Origin: an uncultured Salinicoccus sp.
GTDB taxonomy: Bacteria > Bacillota > Bacilli > Staphylococcales > Salinicoccaceae
Direction: 5' to 3'
Length of the DNA: 64,000 nucleotides
Assembly (NCBI GenBank): GCA_947494965.1
Contig: CANLWV010000001.1
Span: 248,001-312,000, forward strand
Every line of letters begins with the position of its first letter. The first letter of the stretch is position 1. The position numbers and the translations under genes were made by a program. Positions 27,458 to 36,713 of this stretch are shown piece after piece. The notes under the pieces are model-generated. The model was not told the DNA's origin. It saw only the letters and a list, made by a program, of their open reading frames with translations, and did no database searches.

Positions 27458-28456
27458 TTATGAGATGTTTTGATGAAATTCGTCAAACTCCTCAAGTGTC
27501 ATCTGCTGAGCCTGATCGCTAAGGGCATTTGCAGGATCTGGATGCACTTCAGCCATTATGCCATCCGCACCTGCTGCGAGGGCAGCATTGGCACAGTCTG
27601 CCATGATTTCCTTGACTCCTGTTGAATGCGTAACATCAACCATGACAGGAAGATGAGTCTTTTGCTTAAGCAGTGGTACAGCAGAGATATCAAGGGTATT
27701 TCGTGTCATCTTTTCGTAAGTCCTTATGCCTCGCTCACATAATATGACATTGCTGTTGCCTTCTGCAAGTATATACTCGGCAGCCATCATAAATTCTTCT
27801 ATTGTCGCACTCAGACCCCTTTTCAGAAAAACTGGCTTGTTGGATTTTCCGACAGCTTTCAATAATTCGAAGTTCTGCATATTGCGTGCACCAATCTGGA
27901 ACATATCCAAGTAAGGCTCAGCCAGTTTGACATGTTCAGGCGCTACAATCTCACTGACCACTTTCAGATCATAGGTCTTCTTAATCTGCAGTAATATTTC
28001 GAGACCCTCTTTACCAAGACCTTGGAATTCATAGGGAGATGTACGCGGTTTGAACGCCCCTCCCCTTAAAATTTCGAAACCTTTACTTTTCATGTGTTCG
28101 GCTACTGTCGCCACCTGATCGAACGATTCTACTGCGCACGGCCCGAAAATATGTACAGGAGAACCTTCACCTATCGATACGTTGCCCATTCCCACAACAG
28201 TGTCCGTGGCTTTGGTAGACCTTGACACCAACAAAGGGGTTTCCCTTTTGGCCTCGGCTGTAAGATTCAGGAGTGCCTCCATCCCTTCTCGTGAACCGAG
28301 ATCGCCAGCCACCTGCTCCAACCTTTTGAAATGATCAGTCATGTTGAAGGATGCTGGTTTATCTAGCATTAATTCATGCCGTTTTTGAAAAAGTTCAAGC
28401 AATTCAATATCCGTATCCAAAATGGCTTTTTCAATATCCTTGCTTTGTTCAGTCAT
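27458..28456 (-). CDS. aroG: DAHP synthase with reduced chorismate-mutase-like N-domain
   Basis: A 332-aa enzyme of the AroA(G) type, which condenses PEP and erythrose-4-phosphate as the first step of the aromatic pathway. The DAHP synthase barrel (about 82-332) is complete: [45 protein letters not shown] and [11 protein letters not shown]. The N-terminal 71 residues align with an AroQ chorismate-mutase domain ([17 protein letters not shown]). However, the segment that should carry the catalytic Lys and the D-x-x-RE motif is shortened to [17 protein letters not shown], so mutase activity is doubtful. The domain may serve only feedback control. GAGGTGA precedes the ATG. Confidence 0.92.
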   Translation of the reverse strand: MTEQSKDIEKAILDTDIELLELFQKRHELMLDKPASFNMTDHFKRLEQVAGDLGSREGMEALLNLTAEAKRETPLLVSRSTKATDTVVGMGNVSIGEGSPVHIFGPCAVESFDQVATVAEHMKSKGFEILRGGAFKPRTSPYEFQGLGKEGLEILLQIKKTYDLKVVSEIVAPEHVKLAEPYLDMFQIGARNMQNFELLKAVGKSNKPVFLKRGLSATIEEFMMAAEYILAEGNSNVILCERGIRTYEKMTRNTLDISAVPLLKQKTHLPVMVDVTHSTGVKEIMADCANAALAAGADGIMAEVHPDPANALSDQAQQMTLEEFDEFHQNIS

Positions 28457-28474
28457 GTTTTCACCTCATAAAAT

Positions 28475-28500
28475 TAACCACATGCATGTACATGTGGTTA
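28475..28500 (-). terminator. Hairpin between ytxH and the DAHP synthase gene
   Basis: TAACCACATG and CATGTGGTTA form a perfect 10-bp inverted repeat with a 6-nt loop, followed on the minus strand by ATTTTATG. It may be a weak terminator of the ytxH unit or an operator/attenuator for aroG. Confidence 0.5.
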
Positions 28501-28525
28501 GTGGAAGAATGCCATCATATTATTA

Positions 28526-29005
28526 CTATTTCTTATCTCCGTCAAGTGTTTCTTCAAATTTAGATACATCAACCGTTCTTACGTCGTCACGGCCAGGTTC
28601 TTGAACTTCTTCCTGAATTGCATCCTTTTGAGCTTTGACAGCAGATTCGTCAAGGGATTTAACCCTCTGCTTTTCCTCTTGCTCACCTTTTTTTGCTTTC
28701 ATCTCATCTTTGGTTTCATTGACTTTATTGCTGAGCTCTTCTTTCTTCTCTTGAGCTTTTTCCTTCAGGCTCCCCTGCTCCTCACTGTTTTCAGAGTTCA
28801 GGCCTTCTGAGAACTTCTGGGTCTGCTCGGAGATATCATCTCTAAGCGCATCACCAGATTTTGGTGCAAGTAATAAACCGCCGACTGTGCCTACAATCAG
28901 GCCGACAGCCAAGCCGACAGTGAAATCCCTGCCGGTCGATTGATGGACTTGTTCTTCATACTCTTCAACACCATGAAGGTGGCGGTCACGGTTATAGGTT
29001 TCCAT
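28526..29005 (-). CDS. ytxH: YtxH domain-containing protein
   Basis: A 159-aa protein. The YtxH core is a single glycine-rich membrane helix (about residues 28-50, TVGLAVGLIVGTVGGLLLAPKSG). A highly charged, helical tail with many E/K pairs follows. In Bacillus ytxGHJ is under sigma-B/sigma-H stress control; the function is unknown. AGGAGG precedes the ATG. The gene lies 14 nt after ytxG, so it is the second gene of that operon. Confidence 0.85.
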   Translation of the reverse strand: METYNRDRHLHGVEEYEEQVHQSTGRDFTVGLAVGLIVGTVGGLLLAPKSGDALRDDISEQTQKFSEGLNSENSEEQGSLKEKAQEKKEELSNKVNETKDEMKAKKGEQEEKQRVKSLDESAVKAQKDAIQEEVQEPGRDDVRTVDVSKFEETLDGDKK

Positions 29006-29019
29006 ATATAAACCTCCTG

Positions 29020-29583
29020 TTATTTACGATCTTGTTCAAGACCTGCATTAATGCGGTCTTCATCTACATTATCGCTCTCTGTTACCGCTCGATTTACAGC
29101 GACCGGAAGATTATCCGGATCTGTTTCTGCTGTTGCAGAATATTTCGTATTAAAAGCACTGTTGCGCTTTTGTCTCATCTGCCATTTGTCAGCAACTTCC
29201 ATTGCTACGTTTGACCACTGGACGACTTGCGAAATCTTATCTTCATTTTGGGAAATGTTATGCGTAATGGAGTTTGTCACTCTATCTACAGATTCATTAA
29301 GATTTCCCATGGAATTACCGATGCCCTGAACTGCATCCACTACAGAATTGAGTTTTGCAGATTTACCCTGAACATCTTCAGCGAGACGGTTCGTCTTGTG
29401 AAGCAGATCTGTCGATTCCCTAGTGATGCCTTGTATCTGACCTTCTACACCATCAAGTGTTTTTGCAACATGGTCCAGATTCTTCTTCACTGAAAACAGT
29501 ACTACTGCCAGTGCGATACAAAGAATCAGAAAAGCAATTGCAGCAATGCCTGCAGCAATATATAAAACTATTTGCCAATCCAT
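29020..29583 (-). CDS. ytxG: DUF948 domain protein (YtxG)
   Basis: A 187-aa protein with one N-terminal membrane segment (about residues 6-30). A DUF948 helical region follows, with VKKNLDHVAKTLDGVEGQIQGITRES, resembling the dimerisation helices of chemoreceptors. It probably forms a membrane-tethered coiled coil. It is a general-stress protein in Bacillus by family; its role is unknown. GGAGG precedes the ATG. It is operonic with ytxH. Confidence 0.87.
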   Translation of the reverse strand: MDWQIVLYIAAGIAAIAFLILCIALAVVLFSVKKNLDHVAKTLDGVEGQIQGITRESTDLLHKTNRLAEDVQGKSAKLNSVVDAVQGIGNSMGNLNESVDRVTNSITHNISQNEDKISQVVQWSNVAMEVADKWQMRQKRNSAFNTKYSATAETDPDNLPVAVNRAVTESDNVDEDRINAGLEQDRK

Positions 29584-29669
29584 TTCAACGCCTCCATATT
29601 CATTTATATTTGATTAGTCATACTTAAGATTAACCCAAAACATACGAGTGTAAACATGATTCATCTCTA

Positions 29670-30968
29670 TTATGATAATAACTCTGTAAATCTCTTCTCA
29701 TATTTCTGTATATCTCCTGCACCCATAAATATTATTACGGCTTCCTCGTGCATATTCAACTTCCCGATATCTTCTTCATCAAGGAGTTCAGCCCCTGGTA
29801 TGAGCGCCACAAGATCCCGACTTGATAGACTGCCCGCGTCTTCACGTGCGGAACCAAAGATATCCACTATATAGGATTTGTCGGCACTGGATAATACTTC
29901 TGCAAATTCATCAAGGAATTTTTCAGTTCTTGTAAATGTATGCGGTTGGAACACCGTGACGATTTCCCTGCCGCTATACTTTTTTCTGGCCGTTTCCAAA
30001 GTGGCCCTGATTTCACGGGGGTGATGTGCATAATCATCCACTATCACCATCCCATCTTGGTAGGTTTCGCTGAAGCGTCTCTTAACCCCCCCAAAAGTGG
30101 TGAATGCTTCTTTAATATTGTCCATATTCAAGTCTTCTAAGTAACTGACGGCTATGACAGCCAAAGCGTTTAAAACATTATGGTCTCCGTGGAGGGGAAT
30201 AAGGAAGTTGTTCAGGAATTCTCCTTTAAAATAGACATCAAAAACTGTCCCATGGTTGTTCGACTCTATATTATCTGCATAGAAGTCATACTCTTCCCCT
30301 ACTCCATAGAAATAGACCGGCACCTGGTAGTCGATCTGCTGTGCGTAATGGTCACCACCATAAGCAATGACTGCTTTTTTCACTTGGGAAGCCATATCGG
30401 AAAATGCATCTATAACATCATCCAAGTCTTTGAAGTAGTCGGGATGATCGAAATCGATATTGGTTATAATTGCGTAATCTGGATGGTAGCTTAGGAAGTG
30501 GCGTTTATATTCGCACGATTCAAAAGCGAAATATTCACTGCTCTCAAGCCCGAAACCTGTCCCGTCACCTATCAGGAATGTAGTGTCCACATCCCCATTC
30601 ATAACATGGCTGAGGAGTCCCGTCGTTGATGTTTTACCGTGGGCCCCGGTCACTGCTATCGATGTAAACTGATTCATGAATTTGGATAGGAATTTATGGT
30701 ATCTGATGACCGGATACCCGAGTTCAAGAGCTTTTTTTATTTCTTCATGCTCGTCATTGAATGCATTGCCGGCAATATACGTCACACCTTCAACAATATT
30801 ATCGGCACTGAAAGGCAGTATTAGGATGCCTTTGTCTCTAAGTTGATATTCTGTAAACACTTCTTTTTCTATATCGGATCCTTGGACCTGGTGCCCAATA
30901 TCATGCAGAACTTGTGCCAAGGCACTCATTCCCGCTCCTTTGATTCCTATAAAATGATATTTTTCCAT
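29670..30968 (-). CDS. murC: UDP-N-acetylmuramate--L-alanine ligase
   Basis: A 432-aa cytosolic Mur ligase that adds L-Ala to UDP-MurNAc, the first amino acid of the peptidoglycan stem. It has an N-terminal Rossmann motif [16 protein letters not shown], the ATP P-loop [16 protein letters not shown] (about 108-123) and the central [10 protein letters not shown]. The C-terminal [10 protein letters not shown] is characteristic of MurC. The length is standard. It lies downstream of an FtsK-like gene on the same strand with a 28-nt gap, so it is likely in the same operon. Confidence 0.97.
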   Translation of the reverse strand: MEKYHFIGIKGAGMSALAQVLHDIGHQVQGSDIEKEVFTEYQLRDKGILILPFSADNIVEGVTYIAGNAFNDEHEEIKKALELGYPVIRYHKFLSKFMNQFTSIAVTGAHGKTSTTGLLSHVMNGDVDTTFLIGDGTGFGLESSEYFAFESCEYKRHFLSYHPDYAIITNIDFDHPDYFKDLDDVIDAFSDMASQVKKAVIAYGGDHYAQQIDYQVPVYFYGVGEEYDFYADNIESNNHGTVFDVYFKGEFLNNFLIPLHGDHNVLNALAVIAVSYLEDLNMDNIKEAFTTFGGVKRRFSETYQDGMVIVDDYAHHPREIRATLETARKKYSGREIVTVFQPHTFTRTEKFLDEFAEVLSSADKSYIVDIFGSAREDAGSLSSRDLVALIPGAELLDEEDIGKLNMHEEAVIIFMGAGDIQKYEKRFTELLS

Positions 30969-30996
30969 GAGACCACCACACTTTCATAAAATCGAT

Positions 30997-32721
30997 TCAT
31001 TTTCTCATTCCCTTGATGTGGGAAAATATCCTCTGCTTGATTTCCGGGGTCAGAATACCTGCGTTGACTCGTACAGGCTGATTGGAAATTGGGATTTGAA
31101 CCAGCATATCGTTTCCTTCTGCAAGTTCATTGCTGCCATCGATCACCTTCGACTTTTCATCCTTAAACGACAGACGCGTCTGCATCTGTTGAAGCAGCTC
31201 GAATCGGATTCCGACGTCGCTTCTCGAATGGTTCAAGATCAAGTGCATGCCAAGCGGCTTGCCTTTTTTAAGCAGTTGGACGATTGCCCGTATCGCTTCA
31301 GGATTATTGTACTCGAACAAATCAGATAAATCATCAATTACCACTGCTATGACACTTTTTTTAGCATCATTGCTGACCCTTTGGTTATAGCTGCTCAAGT
31401 TCCGCACATTCGCTCTTCTGAATTGGTTATGCCTGTTGTTCAGTTCATTGAGGACATCTTCCAGTACCGTCTTGTCCCCAATTGACTTAGGTGTGCTGAA
31501 CATGTGAGGCAAATCTTTATAGGCGTCATAATGCGCCTTATCAGAAGCCACATGAATCCGAAGTTCATCGGGGCTGTGGTTCATCAGTAGGGAAACGAGT
31601 ATATTATCGATGACTGATGAGGTCTCTGTGTCATTTCCACCGTAGAGCAGGATATGCCCGGCTTTTGGCAGAAGGAAGCTGAAAATTTGATCGTCGACAG
31701 TTTTGCCCATGACAAACTTGTAATCATTTTTACGAAGCTTAAGGCTGCTGGATGTAAAGAGGGTGGCAAAGGAAATGGGATAAGGTTCAGGAAGCATGAA
31801 CTCTATCCCGATATTCGATGTGCCTGTAATCGGTGCTATAATCTTCATATCATCAAATGGTAAATATGGCAGTAGATGTTCTTTTAGCTTACCGACTACA
31901 TTAAGCCTGAAATTCCGGTCCAACGATAGTTCATAGCGGGCGGTTACACCATTTGTCTTGACATCACGCAGACGGGTCGGCACACCGATGGCTTGGAACG
32001 CTGAAACGATGACATCCCCAAGGCCTTCATCCCTCAACTCATACTGGGCATCCTGCTGCTGTCCCAGAATTTCGAGCGGCGGCAAGGTGTTTTTTGGTCC
32101 ACTGCGTTTTACAGAGCGGTTAGGCGCGCTTTGAGATTTCTTTTTGTCATAGGGCGTCATGATGACATTAAAAGGAGTTGATGCTTTGCCCGAGTTTTGC
32201 TCATCAGGCCCTTTTCCATCGTTTTCTCCAGCTGAGCTGTAGGTCAGCTTTCCAGGGGCAGTTCGCATTCCCTTCTTTTGCAGCGGACCCTGATATTGGT
32301 TATGCTGATTCTTTGCCTTCTTTTTTTGGCGTCGCGCACGTTCTTCGCGCTGGCGTTTCAATTCCTCGACAAGCGGAGACACATAGCCTCCATCTTTTTT
32401 TTCTTTTGCCTCGGATTCTTCTTTCTGATCTTTCGCGACATCTTTTTTTGTTCCATGTATCGCAGAAGGCACTTCACGGGCTTTACTTATCGTGAACTTC
32501 GATGGCCGGCGTTTCCTGGAACTATGCTCATCCAACAGAATCTTCTGTTGCTGTTGTCTGATCAGATCTTTTGAAGGTTCGTCAAAATCATCTGACCTGC
32601 TTTCGTTACCCTTTGCCTCGTCACCTAGGTCCAGCGGAAACCTGAATTTTTCGCTGCTTGGATTCCTATCTTCGAAATCACGACTGAATCGTCTTCTCCT
32701 TCTTCCTCTATCCACTCTCAT
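30997..32721 (-). CDS. Degenerate FtsK/SpoIIIE (SftA-position) protein lacking Walker A
   Basis: A protein of about 574 aa in the place of the SftA/FtsK translocase gene beside murC. It has a long basic, low-complexity N-terminal region without membrane helices (1-210) and the conserved FtsK motif LPPLEIL (214-220). An alpha-domain-like part (about 225-330) is followed by a RecA-like part. There the Walker A GxxGxGKS is replaced by YGGNDTETSS (361-370). The Walker-B-like strand IAVVIDDLSDLF (459-470) lacks the usual DE. The Q-R-P-S sensor is HSRSD. LPHMFSTP and RNLSSYN still match FtsK. There is no C-terminal gamma domain. ATP-driven DNA translocation is therefore unlikely. The start (ATG 32721, GTG 32724 or GTG 32715) is uncertain. 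Confidence 0.8.
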   Translation of the reverse strand: MRVDRGRRRRRFSRDFEDRNPSSEKFRFPLDLGDEAKGNESRSDDFDEPSKDLIRQQQQKILLDEHSSRKRRPSKFTISKAREVPSAIHGTKKDVAKDQKEESEAKEKKDGGYVSPLVEELKRQREERARRQKKKAKNQHNQYQGPLQKKGMRTAPGKLTYSSAGENDGKGPDEQNSGKASTPFNVIMTPYDKKKSQSAPNRSVKRSGPKNTLPPLEILGQQQDAQYELRDEGLGDVIVSAFQAIGVPTRLRDVKTNGVTARYELSLDRNFRLNVVGKLKEHLLPYLPFDDMKIIAPITGTSNIGIEFMLPEPYPISFATLFTSSSLKLRKNDYKFVMGKTVDDQIFSFLLPKAGHILLYGGNDTETSSVIDNILVSLLMNHSPDELRIHVASDKAHYDAYKDLPHMFSTPKSIGDKTVLEDVLNELNNRHNQFRRANVRNLSSYNQRVSNDAKKSVIAVVIDDLSDLFEYNNPEAIRAIVQLLKKGKPLGMHLILNHSRSDVGIRFELLQQMQTRLSFKDEKSKVIDGSNELAEGNDMLVQIPISNQPVRVNAGILTPEIKQRIFSHIKGMRK

Positions 32722-32726
32722 CACCC

Positions 32727-33317
32727 TTATTTAACTTCAAATGGTTGTGATACTTCATAGCTGCCGTCCAACACATAAATCCCTTTGACACCATCATCCT
32801 CGAGGTTGAGTTCTTTCTTCGAACAGATCATCCCCGACGATTCTACGCCCCTTAATTTAGAAGGCTTGATATACATCCCGTCAGGCATCACTGCGCCGAC
32901 TTTAGCGACCACTACAAGTTGGTCTTCATCTACGTTAGGTGCCCCGCACACTATCTGCAGCGTTTCATCACCAACGTCCACTTGACATACATTCAATTTA
33001 TCAGCATCCGGATGAGCTGATTTCTGCATCACTTTTCCGACTACGAATTTTGGTGATAGATCTGGTTGGATTGTTTCCAGTCCGTTCTTCTCAAGCAGGC
33101 TATTGATTTCCTGAACAATTTTTTCATCGGGCTCTATGTTGACCTCATCGGGCATAGTGATATGTTTTGAAGCATTGAATATATTCAACCCTATGATTCT
33201 GTTCCCATTTTTAATGATTGTAACATCATCATGATACTCATAGATTGGATCATCTGTTTTTTCAAAGGTAACGAGCAGTACATCACCGACGTGTTTTCTG
33301 TTATATGTCAATTTCAT
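32727..33317 (-). CDS. ytpR: YtpR family tRNA-binding protein
   Basis: A 196-aa cytosolic protein with an N-terminal DUF4479 domain (1-90) and a C-terminal EMAP/tRNA-binding OB fold (about 95-196). The OB fold has [24 protein letters not shown] and CGAPNV, resembling the N-terminal domain of PheRS beta. It probably binds tRNA; its physiological job is unclear. The ATG overlaps the ytpQ stop by 4 nt, and the FtsK-like gene begins within a few bases of its own stop, so the genes are tightly coupled. Confidence 0.93.
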   Translation of the reverse strand: MKLTYNRKHVGDVLLVTFEKTDDPIYEYHDDVTIIKNGNRIIGLNIFNASKHITMPDEVNIEPDEKIVQEINSLLEKNGLETIQPDLSPKFVVGKVMQKSAHPDADKLNVCQVDVGDETLQIVCGAPNVDEDQLVVVAKVGAVMPDGMYIKPSKLRGVESSGMICSKKELNLEDDGVKGIYVLDGSYEVSQPFEVK

Positions 33318-34126
33318 TCTTCTCTACCTCTTTTATTGTTCTGTTGTTTCCCAAGTATAAATACCGGCTGCAGTTTGTCGCCATCATAAGAGAACGACAG
33401 CGACGTGATCGGTGTCAACCCTTCGGCGAAATACTGCATCATCATTTGTGCCATCACATCATAGCCTACATTATTTTTGACATCCGCGATTATAAGGACG
33501 TCCTGATGCGGTAGGCCAACCATCATTTCACCTTCCATGCTACGGTACATTTCTCCGAGGAAGGCTTCATTCAGGATTCTGGTCGCATCATAGCCATCAT
33601 TGTGGTTGATGAAATAGAAATCATTTTCCTGGATTGTATCCTTATTGTAACTGATGGGTAGTTTCTCAAGGTTTTTCCAGGCGAGTTTCTTTAAAGCTGC
33701 TTTATCGATACCCAAGGAGTTAAGCAGTTCTTCATCAATCAGACGGTAGCTTTTCTCAAAGTCGAGGGCATAATAGATGTTCGTTTCATTTGTGTGGTCA
33801 TCCGTTATGAAAGGTACCCCACTTTTAGTTTCTTTATGGAAGCTCGTTGACCTTACAACAGGATAGATGGCATTCTCATCGAGTGTCAATTCGCCTTCTT
33901 TCATGCGCTCGAGCGTTTCATCGATATAATACACCACTTCATCGACGAATTTATCATCTTTCTTTGCTTTGTCCACGGCTTTTGATAATGCGATATCCAA
34001 TCCTTTGCCATTATCAATGCGCTCCACCCTCAGCATTTCCTCTTCACGATCAAATGCTGTCTGAAAATCATCACGCTTTTCCTTCAATTTCTCGATGATT
34101 CTGTCTCTAAGCTGAAAAATATTCAT
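33314..34126 (-). CDS. ytpQ: DUF1444 protein (YtpQ)
   Basis: A 270-aa soluble protein of the DUF1444 family ([53 protein letters not shown]). It has no membrane segment or known catalytic motif. It is syntenic with Bacillus ytpQ, upstream of ytpR. The thioredoxin-like ytpP that normally precedes it is absent here, and a PTS IIC-type gene occupies the place. GGAGG precedes the ATG. Confidence 0.9.
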   Translation of the reverse strand: MNIFQLRDRIIEKLKEKRDDFQTAFDREEEMLRVERIDNGKGLDIALSKAVDKAKKDDKFVDEVVYYIDETLERMKEGELTLDENAIYPVVRSTSFHKETKSGVPFITDDHTNETNIYYALDFEKSYRLIDEELLNSLGIDKAALKKLAWKNLEKLPISYNKDTIQENDFYFINHNDGYDATRILNEAFLGEMYRSMEGEMMVGLPHQDVLIIADVKNNVGYDVMAQMMMQYFAEGLTPITSLSFSYDGDKLQPVFILGKQQNNKRGREE

Positions 34127-34154
34127 AAAATAACCTCCGCATTTGATTCTAATC

Positions 34155-35144
34155 TCATGTTCCCAGTTTAAGTGTCTGATCCCCTTCTTTTATCAATCCT
34201 ATACGTTTAAGCAGGATATAGAATACCAGAGTTACAACGGCCGGTAAAATAATTTGGAAGATCAGGATAAGTAACAGTACTTCCATCGTCGGCCCCATGG
34301 TTTCTATGGTCATGATCTGTCCAACAAGCCCGCTTGTGCCCATCCCGGCACCTGCAGCATTATTTTCCATCGGAAAGAATACGGTCATGATAGGGGCGAT
34401 GATTGCACTCGCAAGGATTGGAGGCAAAAGGATGAACGGATTCAACAATACATTGGGCACTTGGAGCATTGATGTACCAAGGCCAATGGACAATACACCT
34501 GAAAAGCCATTATCCCGATACCCTGTCACAGCAAGTCCCACCATGTGACAGCAGCAGCCGATTACTGCAGCTCCTGCAGCAAGCCCACTTATATCAAGCA
34601 TCAAGGCAAGGGCTGCACTCGATAATGGGGCTGTCAATGTAATGCCGAATATGACTGCTACCAGCATACCCATCACGAATGGGCGCTGTTCTGTAGCAAA
34701 GACGATTACATCGCCCATGCCAGTCATGAAATCACCGATTACAGGTCCGATAAAACGCGCCACCCCATATCCGATGATAAGAGTGAACAGCGGTGTCAAT
34801 ATAATATCGATTCTGGTCCTCCCAGCATATAATTTGGCTATTTCTATGGAGGCGATGCTCGCAATGTAACTGCCTGCAGCCCCGCCCATATCGTAGGCAG
34901 CATAACTAATCGCCACTACAGTAAAGATGACGAGAGGGGGTGCTTTCAAGCCATATCCGATTGCGGCGCCTATGGCAGCTCCTGCCATACCCATCGCCAC
35001 AGCCCCTATCTCCCTAAAACCTGAAAGGTAAGGGATATATGTGCCTATGGTATCGATGATAAGGCCGATGATAAGGGATGAGAACAGACCAAGCGCCATA
35101 AAACTCATGCCATCTATGAACCATCTTCTAAGGAGCGTTCTCAT
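34155..35144 (-). CDS. PTS IIC-like membrane protein (PTS_EIIC_2 family)
   Basis: A 329-aa, glycine- and alanine-rich polytopic protein with about nine membrane helices. Motifs resemble the PTS_EIIC_2 family (GFREIGAVAMGMAGAAIGAAIGYG, PFILLPPILASAIIAPIM, TSGLVGQI). No IIA or IIB domain or gene is nearby, so it is an orphan permease; whether it works with the PTS phosphorelay is unknown. Its ATG overlaps the stop of the M42 peptidase gene (TAATG), so the two are coupled. Confidence 0.82.
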   Translation of the reverse strand: MRTLLRRWFIDGMSFMALGLFSSLIIGLIIDTIGTYIPYLSGFREIGAVAMGMAGAAIGAAIGYGLKAPPLVIFTVVAISYAAYDMGGAAGSYIASIASIEIAKLYAGRTRIDIILTPLFTLIIGYGVARFIGPVIGDFMTGMGDVIVFATEQRPFVMGMLVAVIFGITLTAPLSSAALALMLDISGLAAGAAVIGCCCHMVGLAVTGYRDNGFSGVLSIGLGTSMLQVPNVLLNPFILLPPILASAIIAPIMTVFFPMENNAAGAGMGTSGLVGQIMTIETMGPTMEVLLLILIFQIILPAVVTLVFYILLKRIGLIKEGDQTLKLGT

Positions 35145-36226
35145 TAGCGTCCTCTCAACTGTTCAACCTTTTGGGAATCAATACCCTTGACAAGCTCAAT
35201 CAGCATCTTCCTCGCTTCAAGATAGTCATTCTTATTGATGATTGAATGGCTCGTGTGTATGTAGCGTGCCACAATCCCAACCACTGCACTGACCACTCCA
35301 TCATTGGCAACATGGATACTACCTGCGTCCGTACCGCCTGGGGACTGATAGTATTGATATTTAATATCGTTCTCTTCTGCTGTGCTGATCATATAGTCGC
35401 GCATCGGTTTGGACAGGATCATTGTGCGGTCCATTATTCTGAGGAGGGTTCCCTCACCCAATTTTCCAATGTCATCATTTTTACCCATCATGTCATTCGC
35501 CGGAGAACAATCCACTACAAATGCGATATCTGGCTGTATCATGTTGGCGCTTGCTTTTGCTCCTCTGAGCCCTACTTCTTCCTGGACATTGGCGCCGACG
35601 TATAAGTCACAATTAAGCTCAACATCCGCCAGTGCCTCGAGCGTCTCTATCGCAATCAGGCAACCGTAGCGGTTATCCCAGGCTTTAGCGAGAAGTTTAT
35701 CCTCATTTTCCATCACTTGGAAATCCACATCCGGTACAACAGAATCTCCTGGATAGATGCCCATTTTCTCTAGTTCTTCCCGGCTATCTGCTCCGACGTC
35801 AAGCAACATATCTTCGATCTTCACCATATTGCCCTTATCGTCCCCTTTTCTGAAGTGGACGGGCACGCTGCCTATAACCCCAGGGATCTCTCTGTCCTCA
35901 GAAGTTCTCACTTTAAACTTATGGCTAAGCAGTACATCATTCGACCATCCCCCAAGCGGAGTAATCTTCAATAGACCATTGTCGGTCGTTTGGGTAATCA
36001 TGAACCCCACTTCATCCATATGGCCTGCTATCATCACTTTAGGCGCGTCTTTCACTTTTGATTTTTTAAGTGCAAAAATGCCCCCTAGGCCATCTTGGAT
36101 GATGTCATCCGCCAAGGGCGCCATTTCTTGTTTCATGTAAGCACGCACCTGATCTTCAAACCCAGGTGCGCCGTGAAGTTCTGTCAATGTTTTCATTCTT
36201 TCGAGAGTGTTGTCTGTGACTTTCAT
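35144..36226 (-). CDS. M42 family glutamyl aminopeptidase
   Basis: A 360-aa dizinc aminopeptidase of the tetrahedral-aminopeptidase type, which trims peptides in the cytosol. Metal and catalytic residues are in AGHMDEVGF, WDNRYGC, QEEVGLRG (catalytic Glu pair), VDCSPAND and the final HTSHS. The length is standard. I chose the ATG at 36226, preceded by GGGG, over a longer open frame that has no family similarity. It corresponds to Bacillus YtoP. It is upstream of and coupled to the PTS IIC-like gene, and divergent from a PepSY-like gene. Confidence 0.94.
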   Translation of the reverse strand: MKVTDNTLERMKTLTELHGAPGFEDQVRAYMKQEMAPLADDIIQDGLGGIFALKKSKVKDAPKVMIAGHMDEVGFMITQTTDNGLLKITPLGGWSNDVLLSHKFKVRTSEDREIPGVIGSVPVHFRKGDDKGNMVKIEDMLLDVGADSREELEKMGIYPGDSVVPDVDFQVMENEDKLLAKAWDNRYGCLIAIETLEALADVELNCDLYVGANVQEEVGLRGAKASANMIQPDIAFVVDCSPANDMMGKNDDIGKLGEGTLLRIMDRTMILSKPMRDYMISTAEENDIKYQYYQSPGGTDAGSIHVANDGVVSAVVGIVARYIHTSHSIINKNDYLEARKMLIELVKGIDSQKVEQLRGR

Positions 36227-36295
36227 TACAATTCCCCTTTTCATGATCATTTGACACATAAATATGATAAAATTATTGCGATAGGAGGTCATACC

Positions 36296-36595
36296 ATGCC
36301 ATCTAGAAATGTAAAGATTTCCATAGCTATTCTTCTTGCGCTGCTTCCTGCCCTTGTATGGATCAGGATGAACAAAAATGTCCACCCCCGTGCCATCCTA
36401 GCAGAATTACGTGCTCAATATGATGACATTACATTCATCTCACTTGACTATAGCCCTTCAAAGAAGAAGTTTCTCGGTCTTGAACGCGATGTCTACACTG
36501 GCCGTTTCCATACAGGAGAAGGCGATTCGACAAGGCGTTATCAATTTACTGCCGATGCTTATACAGGTGAAATGATGGAAGCTGTGGAACTGTAG
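36296..36595 (+). CDS. Small membrane-anchored PepSY-like protein (YtzB-like)
   Basis: A 99-aa protein with an N-terminal membrane anchor (about residues 6-23) followed by a single PepSY-like alpha/beta unit (VHPRAILAELRAQY ... FTADAYTGEMMEAVEL). PepSY units often inhibit peptidases. It stands divergent from the M42 peptidase gene, as in Bacillus (ytoP/ytzB), so a link is possible but unproven. AGGAGG precedes the ATG. A small hairpin with T7 (about 36578-36612) follows. Confidence 0.75.
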   Translation: MPSRNVKISIAILLALLPALVWIRMNKNVHPRAILAELRAQYDDITFISLDYSPSKKKFLGLERDVYTGRFHTGEGDSTRRYQFTADAYTGEMMEAVEL

Positions 36596-36683
36596 TTCCC
36601 CGGCTTTTTTTATTTTTCCATACCTTGAGAAACGAAGGCGCTATTTACATTTTATCATTATTCATTAAGGAAATACACGACAT

Positions 36684-36713
36684 AAAAAAAGCATCCTAGA
36701 AAGATGCTTTTAA
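36684..36713 (-). terminator. Terminator containing the trmB stop codon
   Basis: On the minus strand, AAAAGCATC and GATGCTTTTTTT pair around TTTCTAG. The loop contains the TAG stop of trmB. Confidence 0.8.

Noticed and set aside
36227-36385. N-terminal extension of the M42 peptidase
   Set aside because: No similarity to the family, and it overlaps the promoter region of the divergent PepSY-like gene.
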